From an uncultured Collinsella sp. (lineage in GTDB: Bacteria > Actinomycetota > Coriobacteriia > Coriobacteriales > Coriobacteriaceae): a stretch of DNA of 64,000 nt. The DNA lies in contig CABQJV010000002.1 of the NCBI GenBank assembly GCA_902464565.1, forward strand, positions 1 to 64,000, written 5' to 3'. A program made the translations under genes and the position numbers. The notes under the pieces are model-generated. The model made no database searches. It saw only the letters and a program-made list of their open reading frames with translations, and was not told the origin of the DNA. Positions 52,786-61,570 of the stretch are shown here, piece after piece (the stretch's first letter is position 1; each line of letters starts with the position of its first letter).

Positions 52786-54147
52786 ATGTCAGACCCAACG
52801 TTTATGGCCGATCCCACCAGGCTGGTCATCGCCGCCATCGTGGGCATTGCGCTGCTGCTTGCGCTCATCATTAAGTTCAAGCTGCATCCCGTGCTTTCGA
52901 TGATGGTCTCGGCGCTCGCGATCGGCATCGGCGCCGGTATGCCGCTCGACCTGGTGGCGGACACTGTCACCAAGGGCGTGGGCACCACGCTGCAAAACAT
53001 CGCCCTGCTCATTGGTTTGGGTTCGATGTTTGGCCAGATTCTTGAAGAGAGCGGCGGCGCCAAAAAGATTGCCCAAACCTTCATCGATACCTTTGGGCAG
53101 GGTCATTCTAGCTGGGCGCTGGGCATTACCGGTCTGGTCATCGGTACTACGGTGTTCTTTGAGGCCGGCGTGGTCGTTTTGATTCCGCTTGCGTTTAGCG
53201 TGGCATCTCAGACCAAAAAGTCGACGCTCTACTACGGCATCGCGTTGCTCGCGGGACTTGCCGCTGGCTATGCGTTTGTGCCGCCATCGGCCGGGTCGGT
53301 TCTGGTCGCCGGCACGCTCGGCGTCGACCTGGGCACCATGATTCTTGTCGGTATCCCCACCGCCTTCATCGCCATGGCAATCGCTGGCGTCATCTGGGGC
53401 CGCAACGTCGGCGGTCGAATCTTTACCGATGTTCCGGAGCACTTTACCTCTGCCGAGGGCGCGAGCGACGAAAAGGAGCTTCCCTCCTTTGGTATGGTGC
53501 TTGCCATCGTGCTCACGCCGCTTTGTCTGATTTTGCTGGGCACGCTGTCTTCTTATATCCCCATGCCCGTCGAGCTCGCCTCGATTCTCGCCTTCCTGGG
53601 CAAGCCGTTTGTCGCTTTGACGCTTGCCACGCTCGTCGCGATGTATCTGCTGGGCGCGCGCCGCGGCTACTCCGGCGCCGAGCTCAAGGCCCTGCTCGAC
53701 CGCTCTCTTAAGCCCGTCGGCATGATCTTGCTGGTTATCGCCTGTGGCGGCGTCATTCGCTGGATGCTGCAGGACTGCGGCTTGGGCCAGGTTATCGGCC
53801 CTATGCTCGAGGCCTCACCGCTGCCTTTGGTGGTCGTTGCCTTTTTGATTGCCGTCATGGTGCGTGCCTCTGTCGGCAGCTCCATCGTCGCTATGACCAT
53901 GGCATCGGGCATTATGGCCGCCATGCCTGCGGTTGCCGGAGCCTCTGTGCTCATGCGTGCCGCTATCTGTCTTGCTATCTGCGGCGGTGCCACGGCCCTC
54001 TCGCACGTCAACGATGCCGGTTTTTGGATGTGCTCCTCGTTCCTGGAGATTGATGAGAAGACAACCCTCAAGTCCTGGACCGTTATGGAGACGCTCATCG
54101 GCCTTTCGGGTCTTGCCTGCGCCCTGGTGATCTCGTTCTTCGCCTAG
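52786..54147 (+). CDS. GntP-family sugar-acid permease
   Basis: 453-aa proton symporter with 12-14 helices. Family features include GLGSMFGQILEESGGAKKIA, ALLAGLAAGYAFVPPSAG, and ALSHVNDAGFWM near the C-terminus. Members carry gluconate or related aldonates. TTGGAGGAAAG precedes the start. It is followed by an IlvD/Edd dehydratase 108 bases downstream, so the imported acid is probably dehydrated by it. Confidence 0.93.
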   Translation: MSDPTFMADPTRLVIAAIVGIALLLALIIKFKLHPVLSMMVSALAIGIGAGMPLDLVADTVTKGVGTTLQNIALLIGLGSMFGQILEESGGAKKIAQTFIDTFGQGHSSWALGITGLVIGTTVFFEAGVVVLIPLAFSVASQTKKSTLYYGIALLAGLAAGYAFVPPSAGSVLVAGTLGVDLGTMILVGIPTAFIAMAIAGVIWGRNVGGRIFTDVPEHFTSAEGASDEKELPSFGMVLAIVLTPLCLILLGTLSSYIPMPVELASILAFLGKPFVALTLATLVAMYLLGARRGYSGAELKALLDRSLKPVGMILLVIACGGVIRWMLQDCGLGQVIGPMLEASPLPLVVVAFLIAVMVRASVGSSIVAMTMASGIMAAMPAVAGASVLMRAAICLAICGGATALSHVNDAGFWMCSSFLEIDEKTTLKSWTVMETLIGLSGLACALVISFFA

Positions 54148-54255
54148 TTCGCGTAGCTAAGCATCTTCCGCCGAGTGCATCGCTCGGTACCCATTTACAC
54201 CTGATTCATTAACCAACGATTGGTACAACCGTTCAAATCAAAAGAGGAGAGCATC

Positions 54256-56034
54256 ATGGACGAGAAGACCAAGGTACAGATTCAGCAGGAGGCAGCCGAC
54301 CTGGTTGCCAAGCTGCAGCCGCGTTCCGGCAAGTTTCGCACCATCAGCCCCGAGATGGACCCGCTGCGCCTGGGCTCTGGCTGGTCCATCGAGGACCTGG
54401 ACAAGCCGCAGGTCATTATCGAGTCGACGTTTGGCGACTCGCACCCGGGTTCTGCCGGCCTGTTTGAGCTGGTCGAGGAGGTCCGTGCCGGCGTTGCCGA
54501 GGCTGGCGGTCACGGTGCCCGTTACTTCTGCACCGATATCTGCGACGGCGAGGCCCAGGGCCACGATGGTATCAACTACTCGCTGCCCAGCCGCGACATG
54601 ATCGCCAACATGATCGAGATCCATGCCAAGGCCACCCCGTTCGACGCCGGCGTCTTTGTCGCCAGCTGCGATAAGGGCCTGCCTGCGAACCTCATGGCCA
54701 TGGGCCGCATCAACATCCCCTCCATCGTCGTTACCGGCGGTGTCATGGATGCCGGTCCTGACCTGCTGACCCTGGAGCAGCTCGGCGCGATTTCTGCCCG
54801 CTACGAGCGCGGCGAGATTTCCCGCGAGGAGCTTGAGTTTGCCAAGCACAGCGCATGCCCCAGCTGCGGTGCCTGCTCGTTTATGGGCACCGCGTCGACC
54901 ATGCAGGTTACCGCCGAGGCCCTGGGCCTTATGCTCCCCGGCACGGCCCTGCTGCCCGCAACCAGCTCCGATCTGCGTGAGTTTGCGCGCGAGGCCGGCC
55001 GTCAGTCCGTGTGGCTCTCCGAGCACAACCTGTGTCCGCGTGACATCGTGACCAAAGAGTCCTTCGAGAACCTCATCATGGTCCACGGCGCCATCTCCGG
55101 TTCCACCAATTCGCTGCTGCACATCCCCGCGATCGCCCGCGAGTTTGGCATCGAGATGTCCGCCGACGATTTCGATCGCCTGCACCGTGGCGCCCACTAC
55201 CTGCTTAACGTCCGTCCCGCAGGTGAGTGGCCGGCGCAGTTCTTCTACTATGCGGGCGGCGTGCCGCGCATCATGGAGGAGATCAAGTCGATGCTCCACC
55301 TCGACGTTATGACCGTCACCGGCAAGACTCTCGGCGAGAACCTCGAGGGCCTCAAGAACAACGGTTACTACGAGAAGTGCGGCCGCTACCTGGAGAAGTG
55401 GAACCTCAAGCGCGAGGACATCATTCGCCCGTTTGACCAGGCCTTTGGTACCGACGGCTCCATCGCCATCCTTCACGGCAACCTTGCTCCCGAGGGCGCC
55501 GTCGTCAAGCACACGGTTGTTCCGCGCGAGATGTTCCAGGCTACGCTCAAGGCCCGTCCGTTCGACTGCGAGGAGGACGCCATTCACGCCGTCTTGACGC
55601 ACGAGGTCAAGCCCGGCGATGCCGTTATCATTCGCTACGAGGGCCCCAAGGGTTCCGGTATGCCCGAGATGTTCTACACCACCGAGGCTATCGCCAGCGA
55701 TCCCGAGCTGGGTGCGAGCATTGCCCTGATCACCGATGGCCGCTTCTCCGGCGCCTCCAAGGGCCCGGCTATCGGTCATGTTTCGCCCGAGGCTGCCGTG
55801 GGCGGCCCGATTGCCCTGATCGAGGAGGGCGACCTTATCCAGATCAACATTCCCGAGCGCTCGCTGTCTATCGTGGGCATCGCCGGCAAGAAGATGGAGC
55901 CGGCCGAGGTCGACGCCGTCCTGGCCGAGCGTCGAGCCGCTTGGAAGCCCAAGACTAATCGCTATACCTCCGGCACGCTCAAGTTCTTTACCGAGCATGC
56001 GGTTTCCGCCATTCAGGGTGGCTACATGGAGTAG
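54256..56034 (+). CDS. IlvD/Edd-family sugar-acid dehydratase
   Basis: 592-aa Fe-S dehydratase. STFGDSHPGSAGLFELVEEV, CDICDGEAQGHDGINYSLPSRD-type region (Cys), ASCDKGLPANLMAMGRINIP, SACPSCGACSFMGTASTMQ (Cys ligands) and GRFSGASKGPAIGHVSPEAA are all in place. Because it sits behind GntP and near KDG-producing genes, it is more likely an aldonate dehydratase (gluconate, galactonate or similar) than the branched-chain amino acid enzyme. GAGGAGAG precedes ATG 54256. Confidence 0.88.
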   Translation: MDEKTKVQIQQEAADLVAKLQPRSGKFRTISPEMDPLRLGSGWSIEDLDKPQVIIESTFGDSHPGSAGLFELVEEVRAGVAEAGGHGARYFCTDICDGEAQGHDGINYSLPSRDMIANMIEIHAKATPFDAGVFVASCDKGLPANLMAMGRINIPSIVVTGGVMDAGPDLLTLEQLGAISARYERGEISREELEFAKHSACPSCGACSFMGTASTMQVTAEALGLMLPGTALLPATSSDLREFAREAGRQSVWLSEHNLCPRDIVTKESFENLIMVHGAISGSTNSLLHIPAIAREFGIEMSADDFDRLHRGAHYLLNVRPAGEWPAQFFYYAGGVPRIMEEIKSMLHLDVMTVTGKTLGENLEGLKNNGYYEKCGRYLEKWNLKREDIIRPFDQAFGTDGSIAILHGNLAPEGAVVKHTVVPREMFQATLKARPFDCEEDAIHAVLTHEVKPGDAVIIRYEGPKGSGMPEMFYTTEAIASDPELGASIALITDGRFSGASKGPAIGHVSPEAAVGGPIALIEEGDLIQINIPERSLSIVGIAGKKMEPAEVDAVLAERRAAWKPKTNRYTSGTLKFFTEHAVSAIQGGYME

Positions 56035-56159
56035 CGCCCATGCGCATCAAATATCTCCTCTCATAGATGCGCGGCACAAAGAGCCCCGAGCCACGTCACC
56101 GGGGCGCGTTGTTCAGCGCCGCCGGGGCGCTCCACTCAAACGACAAGAGACGTCTTACG

Positions 56160-56205
56160 CAAGCGCCCGCGTCCGTGGATAAAACCACGGGCGTGGGCGC
56201 TTCAC
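56160..56205. terminator. Bidirectional terminator
   Basis: AAGCGCCCGCGTCCGTGG pairs with CCACGGGCGTGGGCGCTT (few mismatches) around ATAAAA, between convergent genes. Confidence 0.7.
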
Positions 56206-56206
56206 T

Positions 56207-56548
56207 TTATTCCCAGCCCTTCCACACGTCAGGCTCGTAGCCAACGGTTGCCTGGCGGCCGTTGCGAACGATGGGCTCACGAAGAATCTGCTGGTTATCG
56301 AGCACCTTTTCGAACTTCTGGTCGGCAGCAAGATACTGTACGAGCGCAACCGTGTCGGCATCTTTCGCCTTTGGATCGATCACAGCGTCGATCCCGCCGA
56401 CGGCGCGCGCCACGCTTTCGAGCTCGCCTTTGCTCATCCCCTTTTCCTTCAAGTCGATGAACTGGAACTTCACACGACGTTCCTTGAAATAGCGCTGCGC
56501 CTTCTTAGTATCGAAGCTTTTCTTCGTGCCGAATATCTGGATGTTCAT
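56207..56548 (-). CDS. ArsC/Spx-like protein lacking the active Cys
   Basis: 113-aa thioredoxin-fold protein of the ArsC/YffB/Spx family (FGTKKSFDTKKAQRYFKERR, then PIVRNGRQATVGY). Aligning with family members, the catalytic Cys of the N-terminal loop is Ser11 here, and there is no CxxC as in Spx. A reductase activity by the usual thiol route is therefore unlikely; a regulatory or glutathione-independent role is possible. Single gene. Confidence 0.82.
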   Translation of the reverse strand: MNIQIFGTKKSFDTKKAQRYFKERRVKFQFIDLKEKGMSKGELESVARAVGGIDAVIDPKAKDADTVALVQYLAADQKFEKVLDNQQILREPIVRNGRQATVGYEPDVWKGWE

Positions 56549-57068
56549 ACGTACCGTCTTCGCTCAATTCTCGTCCGTCCATGATACGACAAGGGAGCCG
56601 AGCAAAAACAGAGCAGGCGGAGATGGAGGAGGACGGCGACCGACCGTCGGCAAGAGTCGGCCGGATCGGACTGGCGCCCAGCGCGCGCCGGCGACACGCT
56701 CGCAGCTGCACACATAGCCGATGTACAAGCTCGCCGCGGCGTTCCCTCGCCCCGCGGTGTGGCGATAGAGAAGCACGCCACCCGTCAACGATGGCGCCTC
56801 GGTGAAGAAAATCAACGTCTGGGTTACATCCCTTGAAAGGGGCGAAGACGGCTGCTAGAATACCTCCCCGCTATGAAGGATTTGACCAAAGCATACATCG
56901 CAATTCGGCGGCCCCTGGTATACGGGGCCTCTCCTGTTGTTCCCCAAGTGCGCTCTGAGCAGCCGCTTTCTTCCTGTCGTATCTGATGCACGCATAGCAC
57001 GTGCATGTTATTTCGCCCGTGGGCCGGCGCGCCTTCGGCGAAGAATCGAATAGATACGAAGGAAGCTT
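56549..57068. other. 520-bp non-coding region
   Basis: No supported gene on either strand. A hairpin GGCCCC-GGGGCC lies near 56912-56930. GC-rich, with composition different from the pectin island. It should contain the promoters of the divergent ArsC-like and DHA2 genes. Confidence 0.4.
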
Positions 57069-58508
57069 ATGTCTGATAATTGTACGGTCGCGCCCGCCAA
57101 TGGGCGCATTACCGGTACCCAGATCCGCATCGTCGCGGTCGTCGTCCTGGGTGCCTTCTTGGCGCTACTGAACCAAACGGTGATGTCGCCTGCGCTGCCG
57201 GTCATCATGTCCGATTTCGCCATCGATGCCTCGACTGCCCAGTGGATCATGTCCATATACCCGCTGGTGAGCGGCATCATGGTCCCCGTTTCGGCGTTCC
57301 TTATCGACAAGTTCAGCACCCGCGCGCTATTCTTCGGGGCGACGCTGGTGTTCGCGCTGGGCACGCTGCTGTGCGCCGCAGCCCCTGATTTCCTGTTCCT
57401 CATCATCGGTCGCGTGTTGCAAGCGGCGGGCTCAGGCGTGCTCATGCCGCTTGTCTCGGTGGTTCCCATGCTGGTGTTCCCCGTCGAGAAACGAGGAACG
57501 GCTATGGGCATGGCGGGCATCGTCATGTCGGCGGGTCCCGCGGTCGGCCCCGTCGTAGGCGGTGCGGTGATCGACACGTACGGCTGGCGCACCATGATCG
57601 GCGCCATCGTCCCCCTCGCAATTCTCGTGCTGGTGCTGGGCGTGTTCATGCTGAAAAACGTGGGCGAGCTGAAGAACCCCAAGCTCGACCTGCCCTCGGT
57701 CGTCCTCTCCACCATCGCCTTCGGCGGACTTCTCTACGGGTTCTCGAGCGCCTCGTCGATGGGTTGGGGCAACCCCGTGGTGCTCGGCTCGATCGTCGCG
57801 GGTGTCGTGTGCTTGGTGCTGTTCGTCGTACGCCAGGGCAAAATCGAGGACCCGCTGCTTCAACTGGGCACGCTCAAGACGCGCGAGTTCCGCGTGGCCG
57901 CCATCATCGTCACGCTCATCAACGCCGCATGCCTGGTCACCAACACGCTGTTGCCGTTGCTGCTGCAAACCTCGCTTGGCGCTTCGGCCTTCGAAACCGG
58001 CATGGCCATGCTTCCCGCCGCGGCGGTGGGCATCATCATCAGCCCTATCTCCGGCGTGGTGTTCGACAAGTTCGGTCCGCGTGCCATCTCGATCGTCGGC
58101 CTGGCCCTCATGACCGGCGCCCTGTTCCTGCTCTCGCTTTCGACGGTAAACACGCCCATCTTGGTGGTTGCGCTGTTCTGCATGCTGCAGTCCGCCGGCC
58201 AGTCGCTCGCGAACATGCCGGTGAACACATGGGGTGTCAATGCCTTGAAAAATGACATGATCGCCCACGGCAACGCCATCGCGAACACCGGCCGCCAGGT
58301 CGCCGGCGGTTTGTGCACGGCGCTCATCATCACGGTCATGACAAGCGTCACCGCGTCGGCCGGCGTCGATGCGAGCATCCAAGTAGCCACCGCCGTGGGC
58401 GCGGGCGTCGCTTACAAGGTGTGCGCGGCAATCGGCCTCGTTTCCCTTATCTGCGCCATATTCAGCGTGCGCACCAAGAAAACCGCACCGAAAACGAAGG
58501 AGGCATAA
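57069..58508 (+). CDS. DHA2-family MFS drug exporter
   Basis: 479-aa EmrB/QacA-type exporter, predicted 12-14 helices. Motif C-like GIVMSAGPAVGPVVGGAVIDTYGWR and the helix-1 motif FLALLNQTVMSPALP are clear. GAAGGAAG precedes the ATG. Unlike most genes in the window it uses TTC almost exclusively for Phe and more CTG/GTG, suggesting origin from a higher-GC relative (Eggerthellaceae-like). A CBS-domain gene starts three bases after its stop, with its ribosome site inside this gene. Confidence 0.9.
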   Translation: MSDNCTVAPANGRITGTQIRIVAVVVLGAFLALLNQTVMSPALPVIMSDFAIDASTAQWIMSIYPLVSGIMVPVSAFLIDKFSTRALFFGATLVFALGTLLCAAAPDFLFLIIGRVLQAAGSGVLMPLVSVVPMLVFPVEKRGTAMGMAGIVMSAGPAVGPVVGGAVIDTYGWRTMIGAIVPLAILVLVLGVFMLKNVGELKNPKLDLPSVVLSTIAFGGLLYGFSSASSMGWGNPVVLGSIVAGVVCLVLFVVRQGKIEDPLLQLGTLKTREFRVAAIIVTLINAACLVTNTLLPLLLQTSLGASAFETGMAMLPAAAVGIIISPISGVVFDKFGPRAISIVGLALMTGALFLLSLSTVNTPILVVALFCMLQSAGQSLANMPVNTWGVNALKNDMIAHGNAIANTGRQVAGGLCTALIITVMTSVTASAGVDASIQVATAVGAGVAYKVCAAIGLVSLICAIFSVRTKKTAPKTKEA

Positions 58509-58511
58509 GCG

Positions 58512-59018
58512 ATGTCCGAGATTCTGTCCGAGCGCATCCCGCTCGAGCTCGAGGGGACGCCCGTTTCGAGCATCATGATTGAAGAGCCGTTCACCTGCAC
58601 GCAGGATTGCACGATTTCCGACGTGGTGCGCATGCTCGCCGAAAACGAGGTGAGCAGCATGCCCGTAATCGATGAGCGCAACCAGGTGGTCGGGTTCATC
58701 TCCGACGGCGATGTCATGGGAGCCATCGCGCAGCATCGCGCTCACACCATCTTCACGGGCGGCGACGCGTCCATGCTGTACTTCGACGATCAGAGCCTTG
58801 AGCAGCGCATCGAAGACCTGAAGGATCGCTGCGTCATGGATTTCGCGACGCGCCAGGTAGTGTGTGCCCGTCCCGAGCAGAGCATCGCCCGCGTCGCCGC
58901 GCTGCTGGCGAAGAAGAAGTTCAAGAAGCTTCCTGTGGTTGATGACGAGGGCAAACTCGTGGGGGTCATCCGCCGCTCCGCCATCACCAAATACATCTTC
59001 GGCATCCTTTTCCAATAG
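58512..59018 (+). CDS. Tandem CBS-domain protein
   Basis: 168-aa protein with two CBS motifs (about 15-75 and 105-165): DVVRMLAENEVSSMPVIDERNQVVGFISDGDVM, then SIARVAALLAKKKFKKLPVVDDEGKLVGVIRRS. Such stand-alone pairs bind adenosine nucleotides. AAGGAGG precedes the ATG. It is coupled with the exporter, so energy-state control of export is a guess. Confidence 0.9.
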   Translation: MSEILSERIPLELEGTPVSSIMIEEPFTCTQDCTISDVVRMLAENEVSSMPVIDERNQVVGFISDGDVMGAIAQHRAHTIFTGGDASMLYFDDQSLEQRIEDLKDRCVMDFATRQVVCARPEQSIARVAALLAKKKFKKLPVVDDEGKLVGVIRRSAITKYIFGILFQ

Positions 59019-59192
59019 GGGCAGGTCGCACTTGAGGCGAACATCTCGAGGCATCGAGCCAGCAACTGGACCAGACAACCTTGACACGCACGCGCTTTCC
59101 CTCGATGCTTCGGTAAGGGGAGCTGCGAAAATCGCAGCACGGGTGATCGGCGCCGCGCCCCCGAAGGCAAAAGCGAACACGGGAGCGATACG

Positions 59193-59501
59193 ATGGGAAA
59201 AGTCCTGGACGAAGATTTGGTTTATGAGATTCTCTCCGTCGTGGCAGGGATTCCGGCGGGATGCGTCGCCTCGTACGGTCAGATAGCGCGCCTCATCGGC
59301 AGGGAGAAAAACTCTCGCCTGGTCGGAGCGGTGCTGAGCGAGGCGGATCGCTACGGCGATTATCCCTGCCACCGCGTCGTCAACCACGCGGGACGCCTCG
59401 CGCCAAACTTCCCCGACCAGCGAGCACTACTGACGGAGGAAGGAGTCGCCTTCCGAGACAACGGTTGCGTCGACATGAAAAAGCACCAGTGGAACGAGTA
59501 G
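59193..59501 (+). CDS. Minimal MGMT-family alkyltransferase
   Basis: 102-aa protein consisting only of the C-terminal MGMT/Ada DNA-binding fold: AGIPAGCVASYGQIARLIG (HTH) and PCHRVVNHAGRLAP with the alkyl-acceptor Cys59. Alkyltransferase-like (ATL) proteins replace this Cys by Trp; here it is retained. The N-terminal domain of normal Ogt (about 60 residues) is missing. Codon style matches the preceding exporter. Confidence 0.85.
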   Translation: MGKVLDEDLVYEILSVVAGIPAGCVASYGQIARLIGREKNSRLVGAVLSEADRYGDYPCHRVVNHAGRLAPNFPDQRALLTEEGVAFRDNGCVDMKKHQWNE

Positions 59502-59760
59502 CCAGGCAGCGTAGCGTCGAAAGGAGCGACGCCACGGGGAACGACCTGCGCCCCGCCGCCGGACAACCTATGGCAAAGTGACACGTCCCACAAAGAGCGG
59601 CGCACCAGTACGAGACACGACCGCGACGTAAAAAGACCCTATGATACTCGTAAGCATCTATCTGATTGCCCGCCTCGAGGTACCCAAAGAACGAGAGATG
59701 CCGAAACCCCTAGACAAAGAAAAAGGTCGGGAGCTTTTATGCTTTCGACCTGAAGTTTCA

Positions 59761-59805
59761 TGGTCGCGGGGGGCGGATTTGAACCACCGACCTTCGGGTT
59801 ATGAG
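59761..59805 (-). other. 3' half of a tRNA-fMet gene (attachment-site scar)
   Basis: Read on the minus strand this runs from a CTCATAACCCGA anticodon loop and 3' stem, through a T-arm (GGTGG-TTCAAAT-CCGCC), to CCCCGCGACCA with encoded CCA. The 5' half expected for initiator tRNA (CGCGGGG...TCGGG) is absent from the adjoining higher coordinates. This is the duplicated 3' end left by a tRNA-targeting integrase, whose remnant lies 280 bases away. Confidence 0.8.
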
Positions 59806-60086
59806 GTCGCTACGACGTTGTTTCATTCAGACATTTCGACCCAAATTGAAGTCAATATAACTCCAGGTCATTTGATGTTTTCATAGATTTACGAAAGAAA
59901 AGTACGCGGAATAATTCGACCCAAATTCGACCCACAACGAGCTTGAAAGCGGTCAGGCGGAGCATTACCCTTGGGGTGTGACCCCACGCAGGGCCCACCA
60001 CCAAGGGTAATGCCCACCCGCCCCAGCCCTTTGCGCCATTCCGCGCAACCGAGCGCGATTCTCAGGCACTTCAGGCAAGGAACACG
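59806..60086. other. Junction region of an integrated element
   Basis: No supported gene. It contains two direct TTCGACCCAAATT repeats (near 59896 and 59915; a third near 59837) and an imperfect inverted CCCTTGGGTGTG...CCAAGGGTAATGCCC. These could be integrase arm-type binding sites. Confidence 0.35.
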
Positions 60087-60850
60087 ATGAACGACCGACC
60101 TCTCGTCATAGGCAAAGGAACGAAGCAACGCCGCGACAAATACACGTGGCGCTACCGTCACAGCCTCGGCAAGGATCCGGTCACGGGCAAATACCGCTAT
60201 TCGCCGTGGCAGACCATACATACCACCAAAAGCCGAGAGGTCGACGCCGCACTCGAAGCCTACAAGGCAGAACTCAACAGCGGCACCTACGTCCAAAAAT
60301 CGAGGGACACCGTCGGCTCGTACGCAAAAAAGTTCCACGACAACCGCGAAGGAACCATCACGCCGCTCGCCTACTCGACATCCTACTCAATCGAGAACCG
60401 GACGCGCACATCACATGCGTGATGCTCATGCTCGACACCGACATGAGAAGGGCAGAAGCCCTCGGGATGACGTGGTCCGATGTCTCCGTCGAGAACAGAA
60501 GCATCCTCATTGAGCAGCAGTTCGCGGCCGATCGAAGCGTTCGCTCGCCCAAAAGCAAGAAAAGCGTGCGGAGGATCTCGATAAGCGAGACGCTGACGTC
60601 GTATCTCGAATTCTGGAAAAAGGAGTAGGCCCGCGAAATGGAAGCCTTCGGCCTGGAACAAGTCAAAGGCACTCCGCTCGTCCACTCATTCGAACGAACG
60701 AAAGACAGGCATCCCCAAGTCAACTTCATGGACCTGAATGGGTTTTCGCGCTGGTTCAGAAACTTCAGCGTCGAGAACGGGTTCGGCAAGTTCGAAGGCG
60801 TTCGAACATACCATTATGTGAAGGAAGCTGTCGACGGGGAAACGATTTCG
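60087..60850 (+). pseudogene. Degraded tyrosine-recombinase integrase
   Basis: The N-terminal part is an AP2-like arm-binding domain (KGTKQRRDKYTWRYRHSLGK, then YRYSPWQTIHTTKSREVDAAL). Around 60370 the coding shifts to another frame and continues with the catalytic region MLMLDTDMRRAEALGMTWSD (RRxE box). An in-frame TAG at 60626 interrupts it. The same frame continues with NGFSRWFRNFSVENGFGKF, after which the expected HQLRHT box is missing. At least one frameshift, a deletion of part of the core-binding domain and a nonsense codon make it non-functional. Confidence 0.8.
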
Positions 60851-61104
60851 AAGCGTTATGAGCATAAAGAGTGGCTCGAATTGAGGGATTACCTCAGGAA
60901 GCATCCCAAGGTTCGCGAGGCGAGGCATATCAGCACATATGAGAGCGAGCACCTTCCTTACGGATATTCGGGCCTATCGAGCCACACCGCTACTGCCGCT
61001 ACTGCCCGCCAGCTTCCGAACCAGCGGGCGGTAGCAGCACCCCGAACATCTCGCCGACAGCGCAGAGAGTCGTCGACCTGGCGGCCAAGGCCGACATCGA
61101 GGAC

Positions 61105-61347
61105 GTGATGCTGTGCGACCTGCCCGGCGTCCTGTCCTTCCTAGGGCTGCCACCTGAGACGGAGATGCCGCCGGGCAACAAGGGGAAGACGAAGCTCAAG
61201 AAGCTCTACAGGAAGGTGGCGCCGAACAAGGCATACCACTCCGGCGAGCGCGCCAAGGATTTGATCTCGCACCTCGACATGGCAGAGATCAGGGCATCGG
61301 CGCCCGTCCCGCTCGGAGAGATAGACAGAGTGGTCGTAAGCGGCTGA
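61105..61347 (+). CDS. Small hypothetical protein, possibly a gene fragment
   Basis: 80 residues from GTG 61105 (LPGVLSFLGLPPETEMPPGN, KLKKLYRKVAPNKAYHSGER). The same frame is open further upstream without a clear start, so it may be the C-terminal end of a larger element-borne protein. Family not recognised. It is followed by a good terminator, which favours real transcription. Confidence 0.4.
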   Translation: MMLCDLPGVLSFLGLPPETEMPPGNKGKTKLKKLYRKVAPNKAYHSGERAKDLISHLDMAEIRASAPVPLGEIDRVVVSG

Positions 61348-61377
61348 TGTAACTTCTGACACCCTAGAACTTACATC

Positions 61378-61402
61378 GAGCCCCGAGCTCGGGGCTCTTT
61401 TC
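61378..61402 (+). terminator. Terminator closing the element remnant
   Basis: Perfect palindrome GAGCCCCGAGCTCGGGGCTC followed by TTTTCG. Confidence 0.8.
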
Positions 61403-61426
61403 GTCTAGATTGGGGACGCATGGCCG

Positions 61427-61550
61427 GACGAAAACAATTTGCGTCTGGTAATAAGCGTACGAAAGCGCAATTTACGTCTTAATTCCGTACGCCAATCAAG
61501 ACGAAAATCGTTTACGTCTGCTTTAAATCCGTACGAAAACGGTTTTCGTC
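61427..61550. repeat. Four short palindromes of ACGAAAA type
   Basis: Related units start at 61427, 61458, 61499 and 61531, each of the form (G/A)(G/T)ACGAAAA-n-TTTnCGTC, about 20 bases, spaced 31, 41 and 32 bases. They lie just past the 3' end of the ATPase gene. Confidence 0.6.
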
Positions 61551-61570
61551 TTGCAGGGCAGTTGCCGTTT

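Noticed and set aside
54238..55998. Long open frame opposite the IlvD/Edd gene
   Set aside because: Shadow frame of a well-supported dehydratase.
59889..60338. 149-residue minus-strand frame beside the integrase
   Set aside because: No family match or ribosome site; overlaps the integrase remnant and the repeat-rich junction.
60638..61108. Independent 156-residue gene after the integrase
   Set aside because: Its first third continues the integrase frame beyond an in-frame stop and the end is low-complexity, so it was treated as part of the decayed region.
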